Source: Thermoplasmata archaeon UBA184 (GTDB lineage Archaea; Thermoplasmatota; Thermoplasmata; Lutacidiplasmatales; UBA184). From it: DNA of 42,298 bases. Position numbers and translations under genes: made by a program. Under the pieces are notes generated by a model. The model saw only the letters and a list, made by a program, of their open reading frames with translations, was not told the origin of the DNA and searched no databases. Every line of letters starts with the position of its first letter. Positions within the stretch are counted from its first letter, which is position 1. Location of the stretch: assembly GCA_002495185.1 (NCBI GenBank), contig DAEB01000017.1, positions 1-42,298 of the forward strand, written 5' to 3'. Positions 32,559-40,865 of the stretch are shown here, in pieces.

Positions 32559-33389
32559 GTGCCCGAACCGGACTCAGCCGAAGGCCAAAGTGTCCTCCCG
32601 GAGTCTCTCGTCCCCCGGCTCTCGGCCGCCGTCCTGTACTGTCCGAACTGCCAGGCCGACACCCGGCACCGGATTCTGCGGGTACACCGGGCTGCCCGGC
32701 CGGGAAGCGGCGCCGTGCAGGGGATCGCGCGATGTCAGGTGTGCCGGTGGACTCATGCGTTTGCATCCTCCCCACCGGACCGGGTGACGGTCTCCCAGAT
32801 CCTCTCGAGCGGGAAGACCTCCGTGCGTTCCTCCCTCGAACTCCCCGCGCACACCGTCCTCCGGGTGGGCGCGGCGCTTCCGAGCGCGGACGGCACGGTT
32901 CGCGTGCAGCGACTTGACACGCGGGACGGACGGCAAGTGCCGCAGGCATCGGTCGACGAGGTCGCTACCGTCTGGGCCGTGAGGGACCTGGGTGCGGTGG
33001 TGCCCGTCTCCATCGTCGAAGGGGGACGGACACGAACCACTCATCTCACGGTCCCCCGGCCCACGGTGTACTCCGTGGGCGACCCGCTTTCGATCGCCGG
33101 CCGATCCCTCGACATCGTTGCTTTGCGCGCGGACGGAAAGACGTGGCGGCGTCCGGGCGACGCTTTCGAGGCCGGGCGGATCCAGCGCCTCTACTGTCGT
33201 CCTCAGGGTTCGGACTCGGACGGGCTGCGTCGTTCGCGTAGGTCGCCGGGACCTGGGCGGGGCGCTAGGGAGGCCGCACCGCGATTCCGCCGGCGGGGAG
33301 AAGCCCCTGGAGCACGGTCCGCGAGACACCGAGCTCGCGGGAGAGCGCGACCTCTTGGCCGGCCCGCTCCCGCTCGTTCCCCGGAGTAA
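32559..33389 (+). CDS. HVO_0476-family zinc finger protein, with an anomalous C-terminus
   Basis: Residues about 28-68 form the zinc finger (LYCPNCQADTRHRIL with partner CQVCRWTH), and the rest is the archaeal HVO_0476 pattern: DEVATVWAVRDLGAVVPVSI, LTVPRPTVYSVGDPLSIAGR and RIQRLYCRPQ. Start is GTG at 32559. Family members normally end soon after the RLY block. Here the frame runs on another 60 or so residues of Arg/Gly/Pro-rich sequence that overlaps the conserved end of the rqcH-like gene antisense by 125 bases, so a frameshift or lost stop is likely near 33220-33240, where the -1 frame has TAG at 33239. Function unknown; possibly RNA- or nucleotide-related. Confidence 0.72.
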   Translation: MPEPDSAEGQSVLPESLVPRLSAAVLYCPNCQADTRHRILRVHRAARPGSGAVQGIARCQVCRWTHAFASSPPDRVTVSQILSSGKTSVRSSLELPAHTVLRVGAALPSADGTVRVQRLDTRDGRQVPQASVDEVATVWAVRDLGAVVPVSIVEGGRTRTTHLTVPRPTVYSVGDPLSIAGRSLDIVALRADGKTWRRPGDAFEAGRIQRLYCRPQGSDSDGLRRSRRSPGPGRGAREAAPRFRRRGEAPGARSARHRARGRARPLGRPAPARSPE

Positions 33390-35175
33390 GGATCACCCGG
33401 ACCGCTCCGCGACGGCGCAGCGCCTCCGGTGGCGCCACCGTCCAGCGGACCTCCCCTTCGTAGTCGATGGTTCCGAGGGCGAGCTCCGTCGGGAGGTCCC
33501 GAAGGATGTGCTTAGAACCCCGGACGACCCAGGCGCCTCGTGCGACGAACTCTCCGCTCTCCGCCGCTTTGGAGACCTGGTCGGGGGTCACCCAGAAGGC
33601 GGAGGCGGAGGCGAGGCCGGCCCGCCACGCTTTCGAGAAGGCCACCGCCCACTGGCCGGCCTCCCGGTAGGTCACCTCGGTGAGAGGAGGGGCCCCCGGC
33701 TCCGGGTGTTTCACCACAACGCTCGCGGCCCCGTGCAGGTCCGCATGAACGTAGACGTCCCCCTCCTTGAGATGCCGCTTCACGACCACGTCGTTCGATG
33801 CGGCGTCCCGGCCGCCGACGACGATGGCCCCCTCGGAGCTGATGAACCATCGGTACCGCTCGAACCAATGAGTTCGCCGGCGAGGGCTTACGACCGGCGG
33901 AGCCAACCGTGCCGACGGTAACGGCGCCGACGCTTCCGTGAGTTGACCTCGTTTGACCTCGGCCTCGGCGACCGCGCTCACGGCGCCGGCGAGCTTCGCC
34001 TGGACCCGTTTCGCTTCCTCATAGAGCTGCTGCGCGGTCGTCCTCGGACTCTCCCGGCGGAGGAGAGAGACCGTCCGGTCCCCCAGGACCGCATCGACCG
34101 TAGGACCCTCGCCCTTCCCTTGCGCCGCCTCTTCGAGGACCCGCTCCGCTTCGGAATAGTGGTCGAACACGGCGGACGCGTCCGCTTTGAGTTCCGCGAC
34201 ACGTCGTTCGAGCTCGGTCACGGCGGCGCGCTGCTTCTCGATCTGGTGGTCCAGTTCCCGGAGAGTCCGGAGCCGCTCGCTCTCCTCCGCGGAGAGGGGG
34301 GCGGAGACAAGGCTCGCAAAGTACGCGGTGGCCGCTTCCGAGAACCTCGGTCGGACTGCCTCCTCGACGTCCAAAACTTCGCCCCACCGGGATGACCGGT
34401 ACGGGGTCGCATCCACCGCCGCCCCGAGCCGACGGTAGAGGTACCCTTGGGGGACCTCCCCCACCTCGAGTAGGAGCGTCCGGAGCACTCGGTGGAGGTC
34501 GGGACCGATTCGGTCGACCTCCGCCGCCGCTGGCCTCGACCCATCCCACCCTCCGCGAGCGATCACTTCCTCCGCGAGCGGGCCGCCGAGCGCGAGACGG
34601 GCTGCGAGCGTGCTCGCAAGGTCGGTCCTTGAGCGTGCGAGCTCCCCCTCGATCTCCGCGACGCCGACGGCGAACGGGTCCGACCGGCTCGGAGGTCGGG
34701 CATATTCCGCCCCGACGGCGACCGTTCGGTGGGCCCACCGACGGGTGTGGGCCGCGGCAACGATCCGACTGCCCCGGGCCACGACGAGGTTACCGGCCCC
34801 GAACATCTCGAGGGCGAGTCGGATCGGTTCGGGCTCGTCCGACCTCCGCAGTACGACCTCGAGAAGCCGTTCACCGTTCGGGTCGGGGACCGATTCGAGG
34901 ACCGCCCCCTCCAGAAGCCGCCGGAGCTCGCGGGCGAACGGCGAGAGCTCTTCCTCGTACGGCCCCGCCTCCGAGAGGAGAGCGGCGTAGCGGCCGGGCA
35001 CGAGCCGCAGGTCCCATCGACCCTCGCGGGGGACGCGCAGGGTCAGCGCCCACCCTCCCCCGGGAACGTCGAACGCCTTGTCGACCCGAGCCCGACGCAG
35101 GGACCGAAGCTCGTGGACGAGAGCGAGCGTGTCGAGGGAGGTGAAGCGGTCCTTCGGGGTGGGAACGAGGGGCAT
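33265..35175 (-). CDS. rqcH: RqcH/NFACT-family ribosome quality-control protein
   Basis: 636 residues. Members bind stalled 50S (or 60S) subunits with a nascent peptidyl-tRNA and add alanine tails. The NFACT-N domain begins FTSLDTLALVHELRSLRRAR; AHTRRWAHRTVAVGAEYARPP ends it. A coiled coil spans about 310-400 (ELDHQIEKQRAAVTELERRV). The NFACT-R domain has WFERYRWFISSEGAIVVGGR, ASNDVVVKRHLKEGDVYVHA and DLHGA, and the tail GVSRTVLQGLLPAGG is conserved. ATG at 35175; the open frame above it is antisense to the acyl-CoA dehydrogenase. The last 125 bases are overlapped by the convergent gene. Confidence 0.93.
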   Translation of the reverse strand: MPLVPTPKDRFTSLDTLALVHELRSLRRARVDKAFDVPGGGWALTLRVPREGRWDLRLVPGRYAALLSEAGPYEEELSPFARELRRLLEGAVLESVPDPNGERLLEVVLRRSDEPEPIRLALEMFGAGNLVVARGSRIVAAAHTRRWAHRTVAVGAEYARPPSRSDPFAVGVAEIEGELARSRTDLASTLAARLALGGPLAEEVIARGGWDGSRPAAAEVDRIGPDLHRVLRTLLLEVGEVPQGYLYRRLGAAVDATPYRSSRWGEVLDVEEAVRPRFSEAATAYFASLVSAPLSAEESERLRTLRELDHQIEKQRAAVTELERRVAELKADASAVFDHYSEAERVLEEAAQGKGEGPTVDAVLGDRTVSLLRRESPRTTAQQLYEEAKRVQAKLAGAVSAVAEAEVKRGQLTEASAPLPSARLAPPVVSPRRRTHWFERYRWFISSEGAIVVGGRDAASNDVVVKRHLKEGDVYVHADLHGAASVVVKHPEPGAPPLTEVTYREAGQWAVAFSKAWRAGLASASAFWVTPDQVSKAAESGEFVARGAWVVRGSKHILRDLPTELALGTIDYEGEVRWTVAPPEALRRRGAVRVILTPGNERERAGQEVALSRELGVSRTVLQGLLPAGGIAVRPP

Positions 35176-35217
35176 CGTGCGATCCTCCCGCGGCGGGGGC
35201 GGCGACCCGCCGGCACG

Positions 35218-35225
35218 CCTTAAGG
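35218..35225. promoter_or_regulatory. Palindromic TATA-like CCTTAAGG before acyl-CoA dehydrogenase
   Basis: CCTTAAGG is symmetrical, so it could act in either direction. It is 23 to 30 nt before ATG 35248 (acyl-CoA dehydrogenase) and about 43 nt before ATG 35175 of rqcH on the other strand. Confidence 0.4.
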
Positions 35226-35247
35226 GTTCGTCGTTCTGCTGTCCTCG

Positions 35248-36387
35248 ATGTCGCCCGTGCTTCCGAGCGACGCTCGGGGTTGGCGCGAGCGGGCTCGTTC
35301 GTTCGTGGCGCACTCCGTGGCGCCGGTCGCCGAGCAGATCGACCGGGAGGATCGCATCCCCGACGCTCTCCTTCGCGGCCTTGCCGAGGCGGGATTCCTC
35401 GGGCTCGGAATCCCCCCCGAGTGGGACGGGAACGGCGGAGACGCTCGCGCGACGGTCGCGGTTCTCGAGGAGCTCTCCCGCGCCAGCGCGGCGGTCGGCG
35501 TGCTGGTCGCGGTCCACTTGTCGGTCTGCTCTCTGCCGATCCTTTCGTGGGGGACCGACGCACAGTGTGGCGAGTTCCTCCGCCCCCTCGCTCGGGGAGA
35601 GCAAATTGGGGCGTTCGCCCTGACCGAACCGAACGCGGGGTCGGACCCGGCGAGCTTGAGAACCCGTTACTCGAGGGACGAGAACGGTTTCGTTCTCGAA
35701 GGTACGAAGACGTTCATTTCGAACGGGGTGAGCGCGGGGGTGGTCCTTGTGTTCGCGACGCGCGACCCGGCGCTCGGACACCGAGGGATCTCGGCATTCA
35801 TCGTTCCCCCGGGGACCGCCGGCTTTTCCGTGGCCCAGAGATTCGACAAGCTCGGGATGCGCGGGAGCGAGACCGCGGAGCTCGTCCTCCATGAGGTGCG
35901 GCTTCCCCCCCAGTCGCTCCTCGGAGCCGAGGGAGAGGGACTCCGCGTCGCGCTCGGCGCCCTCCAGGGGGGGCGCGTGGGGATCGCGAGCTGCGCGCTC
36001 GGAGTCGCCGAAGCAGCGTTCGCTTTGATGGTGAGCGCCGTGTCGAGGGAGGACGCCGACTGGAAGCGAACGGTGATCGCGCGTTCCTACGCCGACCTGG
36101 CCTCCGCCCGCGCTCTGGTGGCTCTCGCGGCTCAGCGAAAGGATTCCGGCGAGTCGTACGTCGAAGAAGCGTCGGTGGCCAAGCTCGTCGCATCTCGCGC
36201 CGCGGTCCAGATCGCTTCGGCCGGCGTGGACGTCGCTGGTCCCACGGGCGTCCGGGCCGGCTCCCCGGCGGAGCGGCTCCTCCGGGACGCGAGGGTCTTC
36301 CCGATCGTGGAGGGGACGACCGAGATCCAGGAGCTGATCCTCGCGCGAAACATCATCTCGCCCCGGGACGGCCGAAACCCTTTGTAG
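35248..36387 (+). CDS. Acyl-CoA dehydrogenase
   Basis: 379 residues, the full family length. Acyl-CoA dehydrogenases oxidise the alpha-beta bond of acyl-CoA, passing electrons to ETF through FAD. Visible are GLGIPPEWDGNGGD, GAFALTEPNAGSDPASLRTR (FAD-binding), FISNGVSAGVVLVFATRD, FDKLGMRGSETAELVLHEV, VGIASCALGVAEAAF and VEGTTEIQELILARNI, whose Glu in the VEGT block is the usual catalytic base. Chain length and substrate (fatty acid or branched amino acid) are not determinable. TATA-like CCTTAAGG is about 26 nt upstream. Hel308 starts 22 nt after the stop. Confidence 0.93.
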   Translation: MSPVLPSDARGWRERARSFVAHSVAPVAEQIDREDRIPDALLRGLAEAGFLGLGIPPEWDGNGGDARATVAVLEELSRASAAVGVLVAVHLSVCSLPILSWGTDAQCGEFLRPLARGEQIGAFALTEPNAGSDPASLRTRYSRDENGFVLEGTKTFISNGVSAGVVLVFATRDPALGHRGISAFIVPPGTAGFSVAQRFDKLGMRGSETAELVLHEVRLPPQSLLGAEGEGLRVALGALQGGRVGIASCALGVAEAAFALMVSAVSREDADWKRTVIARSYADLASARALVALAAQRKDSGESYVEEASVAKLVASRAAVQIASAGVDVAGPTGVRAGSPAERLLRDARVFPIVEGTTEIQELILARNIISPRDGRNPL

Positions 36388-36408
36388 CGACCCCGACTCC
36401 GAGAATCC

Positions 36409-38715
36409 GTGACGTCTCGACTCCGCCGGTCGCCGGTCCGCGCTCCCGGCCACACTGCGCCCGCGGCGAGCGTCCCGCTCACCGACACGGCCATCGACCC
36501 GGCCTGGCAACGGATCCTGGTCGCGGACGGGATTGCCTCGCTCTACCCCCCTCAGGCCCAGGCGCTCGAGCCCGTCCTCGCGGGCGAGAGCGTTCTGCTC
36601 GCCTGCCCGACCGCGAGCGGGAAGTCCCTGGTTGCCTACCTCGCGCTCCTTCGCGCGGCCCGGGCGGGCCGCACCGGGCTCTATCTGGTGCCGTTGCGAG
36701 CTCTCGCGCACGAGAAGGTCGAGGAACTCGAAAAGTTCCAAGAGCTCGGCCTCAAGGTCGGGATCTCGATCGGGGACTTCGACCTTCCGGCGGAGAAGCT
36801 CGAGAAGCTCGATGTGCTGGTCGCGACGAGCGAGAAGGCGGACGGTCTCTTGCGCCGCGGAAGTCCCTGGCTCGACCGGCTGGGAGTCGTCGTCGCGGAC
36901 GAGGTGCATCTCCTCCGCGACCCCGACCGCGGCCCCACGCTCGAGATCAGCCTCACCCGCCTGCGCCGGAACTACCCGGACCTCCAGATCGTCGCGCTCT
37001 CCGCCACGGTGAGCAATTCGGAGGAGGTCGCCGAGTGGCTGGAAGCGAATCACATCACCTCCGACTTCCGGCCCGTTCCGTTGAAGCTCGGAGTCTACCA
37101 TGAGGGAAGGATCACGTTCACGGACCTTTCTGTGCGCGACATCGCCGGTCCGGGGGAGGCGGTACCCCGTCTCGTCCGGTCGGTCGTCCAGGAAGGCGGC
37201 CAGGCGCTCGTCTTCGTGAACTCCCGCAAGGCAAGCGAGCAGCTTGCCGAAGCGCTCGTCCCGACCGTCCGCAACCTCCTGTCGGCGGACGAGCGAGCCC
37301 GGGCCAAGGCCGCCGCCCTCGAGATCACGACTTCCTCGGACGAGGAGACGGAGGGGATCCGACGGCTAAGCGGCCTCCTCCCGAACGGGGTCGCCTTCCA
37401 CAATGCCTCGCTCACCAACCCCGAGAGAAGGGTGGTCGAGCGCGCGTTTCGCGACCGGGCGCTGAAGGCGCTCGTCGCGACGCCGACCCTCGCCGCGGGG
37501 ATCAATCTGCCCGCGCGCCGGGTGATCGTCCGCGACACGAACCGGTACGACGACCGTCTCGGGCTTCAAGCTCCGATCCCGGCGATGGAGGTGCACCAGA
37601 TGCTCGGCCGGGCCGGTCGTCCGAGGTTCGACCCCGTGGGGGAGGCGCTCCTGGTCGCCCGGGCGCCCGAGGACGAGGACCGGCTCCTGGACCGGTATCT
37701 CTCGGCGCCGCCGGAACCCATCCAGAGCCGGCTCGCGGCCGAGCCGGCGCTCCGGATGCACCTTCTCGCCCTGGTCGCGAGCCATGCCGTCCGGGACGAC
37801 CGCGACCTCCAGGCGTTCTTCGCTGCCACTTTCTACGGCCGCACCCTACCGCTCTCGGAGCTCCACGAGAAGGTGGCGACCGTCCGTCGCTTCCTGGAGC
37901 GCAACGACCTCCTGGTCCCCGGCGGGGAGCTTCGGGCCACCCGGTTCGGCGAGCTCACGAGCGAGCTCTACCTCGACCCGCTGAGCTCCATCGTCCTTCG
38001 GGGCGTCGTCGCGCGGGCGCCGATCGGAGTGGGCAGCTTTCCGCTGCTCGCGGCGGTGGCGGCGACCCCGGACCTCCCGCCGCTGTTCCTGCGTCGCGGA
38101 GAGGAGGCGGACCTCCTCGCCCGGTACACGGATGAGGCGGAGGAGCTTCTCGTGAAGCCCGAGGAGCCTCCGCTCGACCTCGACCTCGACGTCTACCTCG
38201 CGACCCTCAAGACCGCGTCGGTCCTCGAGGCCTGGGTCAGCGAAGAGCCGATCGTCGAGATCACCCAACGCTTCGGCATCGGCGCCGGGGACCTCCGCTC
38301 CAAGGTCGAAGACGCCGACTGGCTCCTCTTCGCGGCAGGGCGCCTCGCCCGGGTGTTCCAGCGGAGGGTCGGACGGGCGGTGGACGACCTTTCGTTCCGC
38401 ATCCGCTACGGGGTACGAGAGGAGCTCCTGGACCTCGTCCGGTTGCGGGGCATCGGTCGGGTGCGAGCCCGGATGCTCTTCCGGGCGGGGTACCCCGACC
38501 GGGAGTCGCTCCGCAATGCGCCCCTCGACCGGATCGAGCAGGCGCTCAAGTCGCGACGGCTCGCCGAGATGGTCGCGAGCCAGCTCAGGATCCAGCCAGG
38601 GGCCGCCCGTCCCCCGTCGGAAGAAGCTCGAGCGGAGCCGCTCCCGGTGAAGGAGAGGAAAGGCCGTTCCACGGTCCGTCGGCTGGACGAGTTCCCGGCC
38701 GATGGGACGTCGTGA
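36409..38715 (+). CDS. hel308: ATP-dependent DNA helicase Hel308
   Basis: 768 residues. Superfamily 2 Ski2-like helicase of archaea that unwinds forks and is thought to help restart replication. Blocks are PPQAQALEPVLAGESVLLAC with Walker A PTASGKS, VADEVHLLRD (Walker B), SATVSN, ATPTLAAGINLPARRVIVRD (V) and EVHQMLGRAGRPRFDP (VI), then a winged helix, a ratchet region and a C-terminal helix-hairpin-helix (LVRLRGIGRVRARMLFRAGY). Start is GTG at 36409, the best before the Q-region. The last 130 bases, past the HhH, overlap the convergent Cdc6-like gene. Confidence 0.94.
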   Translation: MTSRLRRSPVRAPGHTAPAASVPLTDTAIDPAWQRILVADGIASLYPPQAQALEPVLAGESVLLACPTASGKSLVAYLALLRAARAGRTGLYLVPLRALAHEKVEELEKFQELGLKVGISIGDFDLPAEKLEKLDVLVATSEKADGLLRRGSPWLDRLGVVVADEVHLLRDPDRGPTLEISLTRLRRNYPDLQIVALSATVSNSEEVAEWLEANHITSDFRPVPLKLGVYHEGRITFTDLSVRDIAGPGEAVPRLVRSVVQEGGQALVFVNSRKASEQLAEALVPTVRNLLSADERARAKAAALEITTSSDEETEGIRRLSGLLPNGVAFHNASLTNPERRVVERAFRDRALKALVATPTLAAGINLPARRVIVRDTNRYDDRLGLQAPIPAMEVHQMLGRAGRPRFDPVGEALLVARAPEDEDRLLDRYLSAPPEPIQSRLAAEPALRMHLLALVASHAVRDDRDLQAFFAATFYGRTLPLSELHEKVATVRRFLERNDLLVPGGELRATRFGELTSELYLDPLSSIVLRGVVARAPIGVGSFPLLAAVAATPDLPPLFLRRGEEADLLARYTDEAEELLVKPEEPPLDLDLDVYLATLKTASVLEAWVSEEPIVEITQRFGIGAGDLRSKVEDADWLLFAAGRLARVFQRRVGRAVDDLSFRIRYGVREELLDLVRLRGIGRVRARMLFRAGYPDRESLRNAPLDRIEQALKSRRLAEMVASQLRIQPGAARPPSEEARAEPLPVKERKGRSTVRRLDEFPADGTS

Positions 38716-39790
38716 CCCACTCGTCGATCGGCCTCAGGACCCGCAGCACCGACAGGGTTCCGCCGGTCCCACCGGGCCGGATCTCCCGGCGCACGTAGCC
38801 CGCCTGCTCGAGCCGTACGATCCTCCGCCACAGGGTCGTCGTGGGGAGGGGCCGTGCGCCGCTCGCCTGGGCGAGCTCCGTCTCGAGCCGGCGAACGTCC
38901 CCGAGCCGTGCGGTCCGCCCCTTCGAGGCGACCCCGATCGCCCGGACGACCCACGGCTCGATCGAGATCCCACGCAGCCGGGCCGGGAGGACTCCATCCC
39001 GATGCTCGCGGTACGTGACTCCCAGAAGCTCGCGGCGGAGAAGGTCAACCGCGCGGCGGGCCCCGCCGCCGTCCTCGACCGATCGCCGAACGACCCGGTC
39101 CGCGAGCGAGCGCGGCGGGACCTGACCGAGCGCCCGCTCGGCCCGGTCGACGACGATCGCGCGCAGGGTCTCGGAGAGATAGGGAGCGACCTCCACGAAA
39201 GGACCGAGCGTGACTCGGGGAACCAGCGAGACCTCGAGGTTCCGGAGCGCGTCCGGAGTCCCAGCAAGGATGGTCCAGAGGGGCGGAATCCCGAACTCTC
39301 CCTCGGGGAGGAATCGGTCGGGTCTTGCGAACGCCCGGACGATCGGGGCGAGGTCCGGACCTCCGATGCCGATGTCGTCGAGGATGACGACCGAGGGACG
39401 CGATTCCCGACGGAGGCGACGCAGAAAGCCGGCCAGGATCTCGGGCACCGGAAACCCTCTCCCATCGAAGCCGTCGTCGACGCGTCGGAGGAGCTCGGTG
39501 GCGACTCCATGAGTTCCTCGGAGGAAGCCCGTTCGGACCGTCAGGAGGCGGGGGAACGGCTCGCCGAGTTCGGAACGCACGCGTTCCACGACCGCCCGCG
39601 CCGCCCGGCGTGCGACCGTCGAGGTGCCGCTCCCGGACGGCCCGGCGACCGCCACCATCCACGGCGGCGGTGCTCGAGGACGCGGAGGGTCCAGCCGTTG
39701 TACCACCTCTTCGACTTCGCGAGCACGCCCGAGAGCCACCGGGGGGAGCCAGTCATGGGCCAGCACTTCCGAATGCGCCGCGGTCATCAT
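38585..39790 (-). CDS. Orc1/Cdc6-like AAA+ ATPase with a Walker A lysine-to-threonine change
   Basis: 401 residues. Archaeal Orc1/Cdc6 proteins mark replication origins and load MCM. Here PPVALGRAREVEEVVQRL is the Cdc6 entry motif, then the P-loop VAGPSGSGTSTVARRAAR (GPSGSGTS 50-57, Lys replaced by Thr), Walker B VVILDDI (134-140), FVEVAPYLSETLRAIVVDRA, sensor 2 GGGARRAVDLLRR (241-253), and a winged helix (residues 280-360). Sensor 2 and Walker B stay intact. The last 40 residues are a low-complexity tail over the Hel308 end. ATG at 39790 lies about 22 nt from TATA (39811). This could be an inactive or regulatory paralogue, or another AAA+ member that tolerates GTS. Confidence 0.78.
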   Translation of the reverse strand: MMTAAHSEVLAHDWLPPVALGRAREVEEVVQRLDPPRPRAPPPWMVAVAGPSGSGTSTVARRAARAVVERVRSELGEPFPRLLTVRTGFLRGTHGVATELLRRVDDGFDGRGFPVPEILAGFLRRLRRESRPSVVILDDIGIGGPDLAPIVRAFARPDRFLPEGEFGIPPLWTILAGTPDALRNLEVSLVPRVTLGPFVEVAPYLSETLRAIVVDRAERALGQVPPRSLADRVVRRSVEDGGGARRAVDLLRRELLGVTYREHRDGVLPARLRGISIEPWVVRAIGVASKGRTARLGDVRRLETELAQASGARPLPTTTLWRRIVRLEQAGYVRREIRPGGTGGTLSVLRVLRPIDEWVTTSHRPGTRPADGPWNGLSSPSPGAAPLELLPTGDGRPLAGS

Positions 39791-39802
39791 TGAACATGCA
39801 TA

Positions 39803-39830
39803 ATCTATGGAATATAAGAATTCTATTGAC
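39803..39830. repeat. AT-rich imperfect inverted repeat in the Cdc6-like/MscS promoter region
   Basis: ATCTATGGAAT (39803-39813) and ATTCTATTGAC (39820-39830) pair as inverted arms with 8 of 11 matches around ATAAGA. The stretch 39791-39830 is the most A/T-rich segment in the window. It could bind a regulator or initiator protein, or just contain the TATA boxes. Confidence 0.5.
39811..39818. promoter_or_regulatory. TATA box of the Cdc6-like gene, possibly used both ways
   Basis: Minus-strand CTTATATT lies about 22 nt from ATG 39790. The complementary AATATAAG on the plus strand lies 66 nt before MscS ATG 39884, leaving a leader of about 40 nt, so it might also drive that gene. Confidence 0.55.
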
Positions 39831-39883
39831 CAGCGTCGTCCGCGTGTGAAAAGTGCTATGGACCCCGAGGGCTGCCGGGGTCG

Positions 39884-40804
39884 ATGGCAGCCTCCACGTC
39901 GTCCCGGCCGCTCAGCATCCTGCTGCGCGACCTCCTCCTTTCGACCCTCCTTGCGGTGGTCCTCTACGCGCTCTTCCTCGAGTTCAATGAGCACTACTTC
40001 CAGTCGAAGGGGTTCAACTATCCCGAGTTCCTCGCGCTCGAAGCGGGCGCCGTCCTCCTCGTCGCGTGGCTCGTGGCCCGGTCGATGACTCGGGCCACCG
40101 ATGCGGTGATGGAACGGCGAGGGATCTCGACCCGAAGTCACGCCGTCCGGCTGTTCACCAACCTCGTGGTCGCCATCGTCGCCGTCCTCGTCCTGTTCAG
40201 TCTCGCCGGGGTTTCGGCGGAGTCGCTCTTCCTCGGAAGCGCCTTCGCGGGCATCGTGATCGGCCTCGCGGCCCAGACCGTCCTCGCGAACGTCTTCGCG
40301 GGGCTTCTGATCGTGCTCGCCGACCCCTACCGGCCGGGCGACCGCGTCGCCTTCATCACGTCGAGCTACGGGGCGCTCGCCCCGAGCTATCCGCACGAGA
40401 TGATGTACCCGGGATACTCGGGAGTGGTCCGGGACGTCGGCCTGATCTACACCGTGATCGAGCTCGACGCCGGGGGACTCGCGAAGTTCCCGAACGGGAT
40501 CGTGCTCAATGCGCTCAGTCTCCACCAGGTCCCGGGGAGCCCCCGCGCGGTTCGCGTCCGGATGACGTTCCCTCAGTCCGTCACTGTCGGGACGGTCGAG
40601 GAGGCGCTCCGCGCTGCCGCGAGCGGGTTCCCCGGGACCTCTCCCACGGCCCCCGTTCCCCGGCTCGAGGTCGCGGACATCTCCGAGACGACTTGGGACG
40701 GAGCCGTGGTCGTCTGGACGACAGCGACGGATGAGGGAAGAGTCCGGGACAACGTTCTCCGCGCCGTCCTGGACCGCCTTCCGGCGTCCCGCGCGGCCGG
40801 GTGA
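39884..40804 (+). CDS. MscS-family mechanosensitive channel
   Basis: 306 residues. Three to four membrane helices come first (SILLRDLLLSTLLAVVLYAL, LEAGAVLLVAWLVARSM, HAVRLFTNLVVAIVAVLVLF), then the pore helix SAFAGIVIGLAAQTVLANVFAG with small residues packed as in MscS TM3, then LLIVLADPYRPGDRVAFI, the beta-domain hallmark. A cytoplasmic alpha/beta tail follows. The protein releases solutes upon hypo-osmotic shock. ATG at 39884 follows a short gap after the divergent Cdc6-like gene. No extra sensor domain. Confidence 0.92.
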   Translation: MAASTSSRPLSILLRDLLLSTLLAVVLYALFLEFNEHYFQSKGFNYPEFLALEAGAVLLVAWLVARSMTRATDAVMERRGISTRSHAVRLFTNLVVAIVAVLVLFSLAGVSAESLFLGSAFAGIVIGLAAQTVLANVFAGLLIVLADPYRPGDRVAFITSSYGALAPSYPHEMMYPGYSGVVRDVGLIYTVIELDAGGLAKFPNGIVLNALSLHQVPGSPRAVRVRMTFPQSVTVGTVEEALRAAASGFPGTSPTAPVPRLEVADISETTWDGAVVVWTTATDEGRVRDNVLRAVLDRLPASRAAG

Positions 40805-40823
40805 CCCTCACCGGCGGCCGACT

Positions 40824-40831
40824 GCTTAAAT
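40824..40831 (+). promoter_or_regulatory. TATA box of isocitrate dehydrogenase
   Basis: GCTTAAAT in the 61-base gap lies about 35 nt before ATG 40866, a little far for a leaderless gene but in range for a short leader. Confidence 0.5.
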
Positions 40832-40865
40832 CCCTCCGAAGCTGGCGCAGGCCGGGAGCTCACCG

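Noticed and set aside
35176..37101. N-terminal extension of the rqcH-like protein to 1,278 residues
   Set aside because: The extra part is antisense to acyl-CoA dehydrogenase and Hel308 and charged low-complexity; ATG 35175 begins the normal NFACT-N domain.
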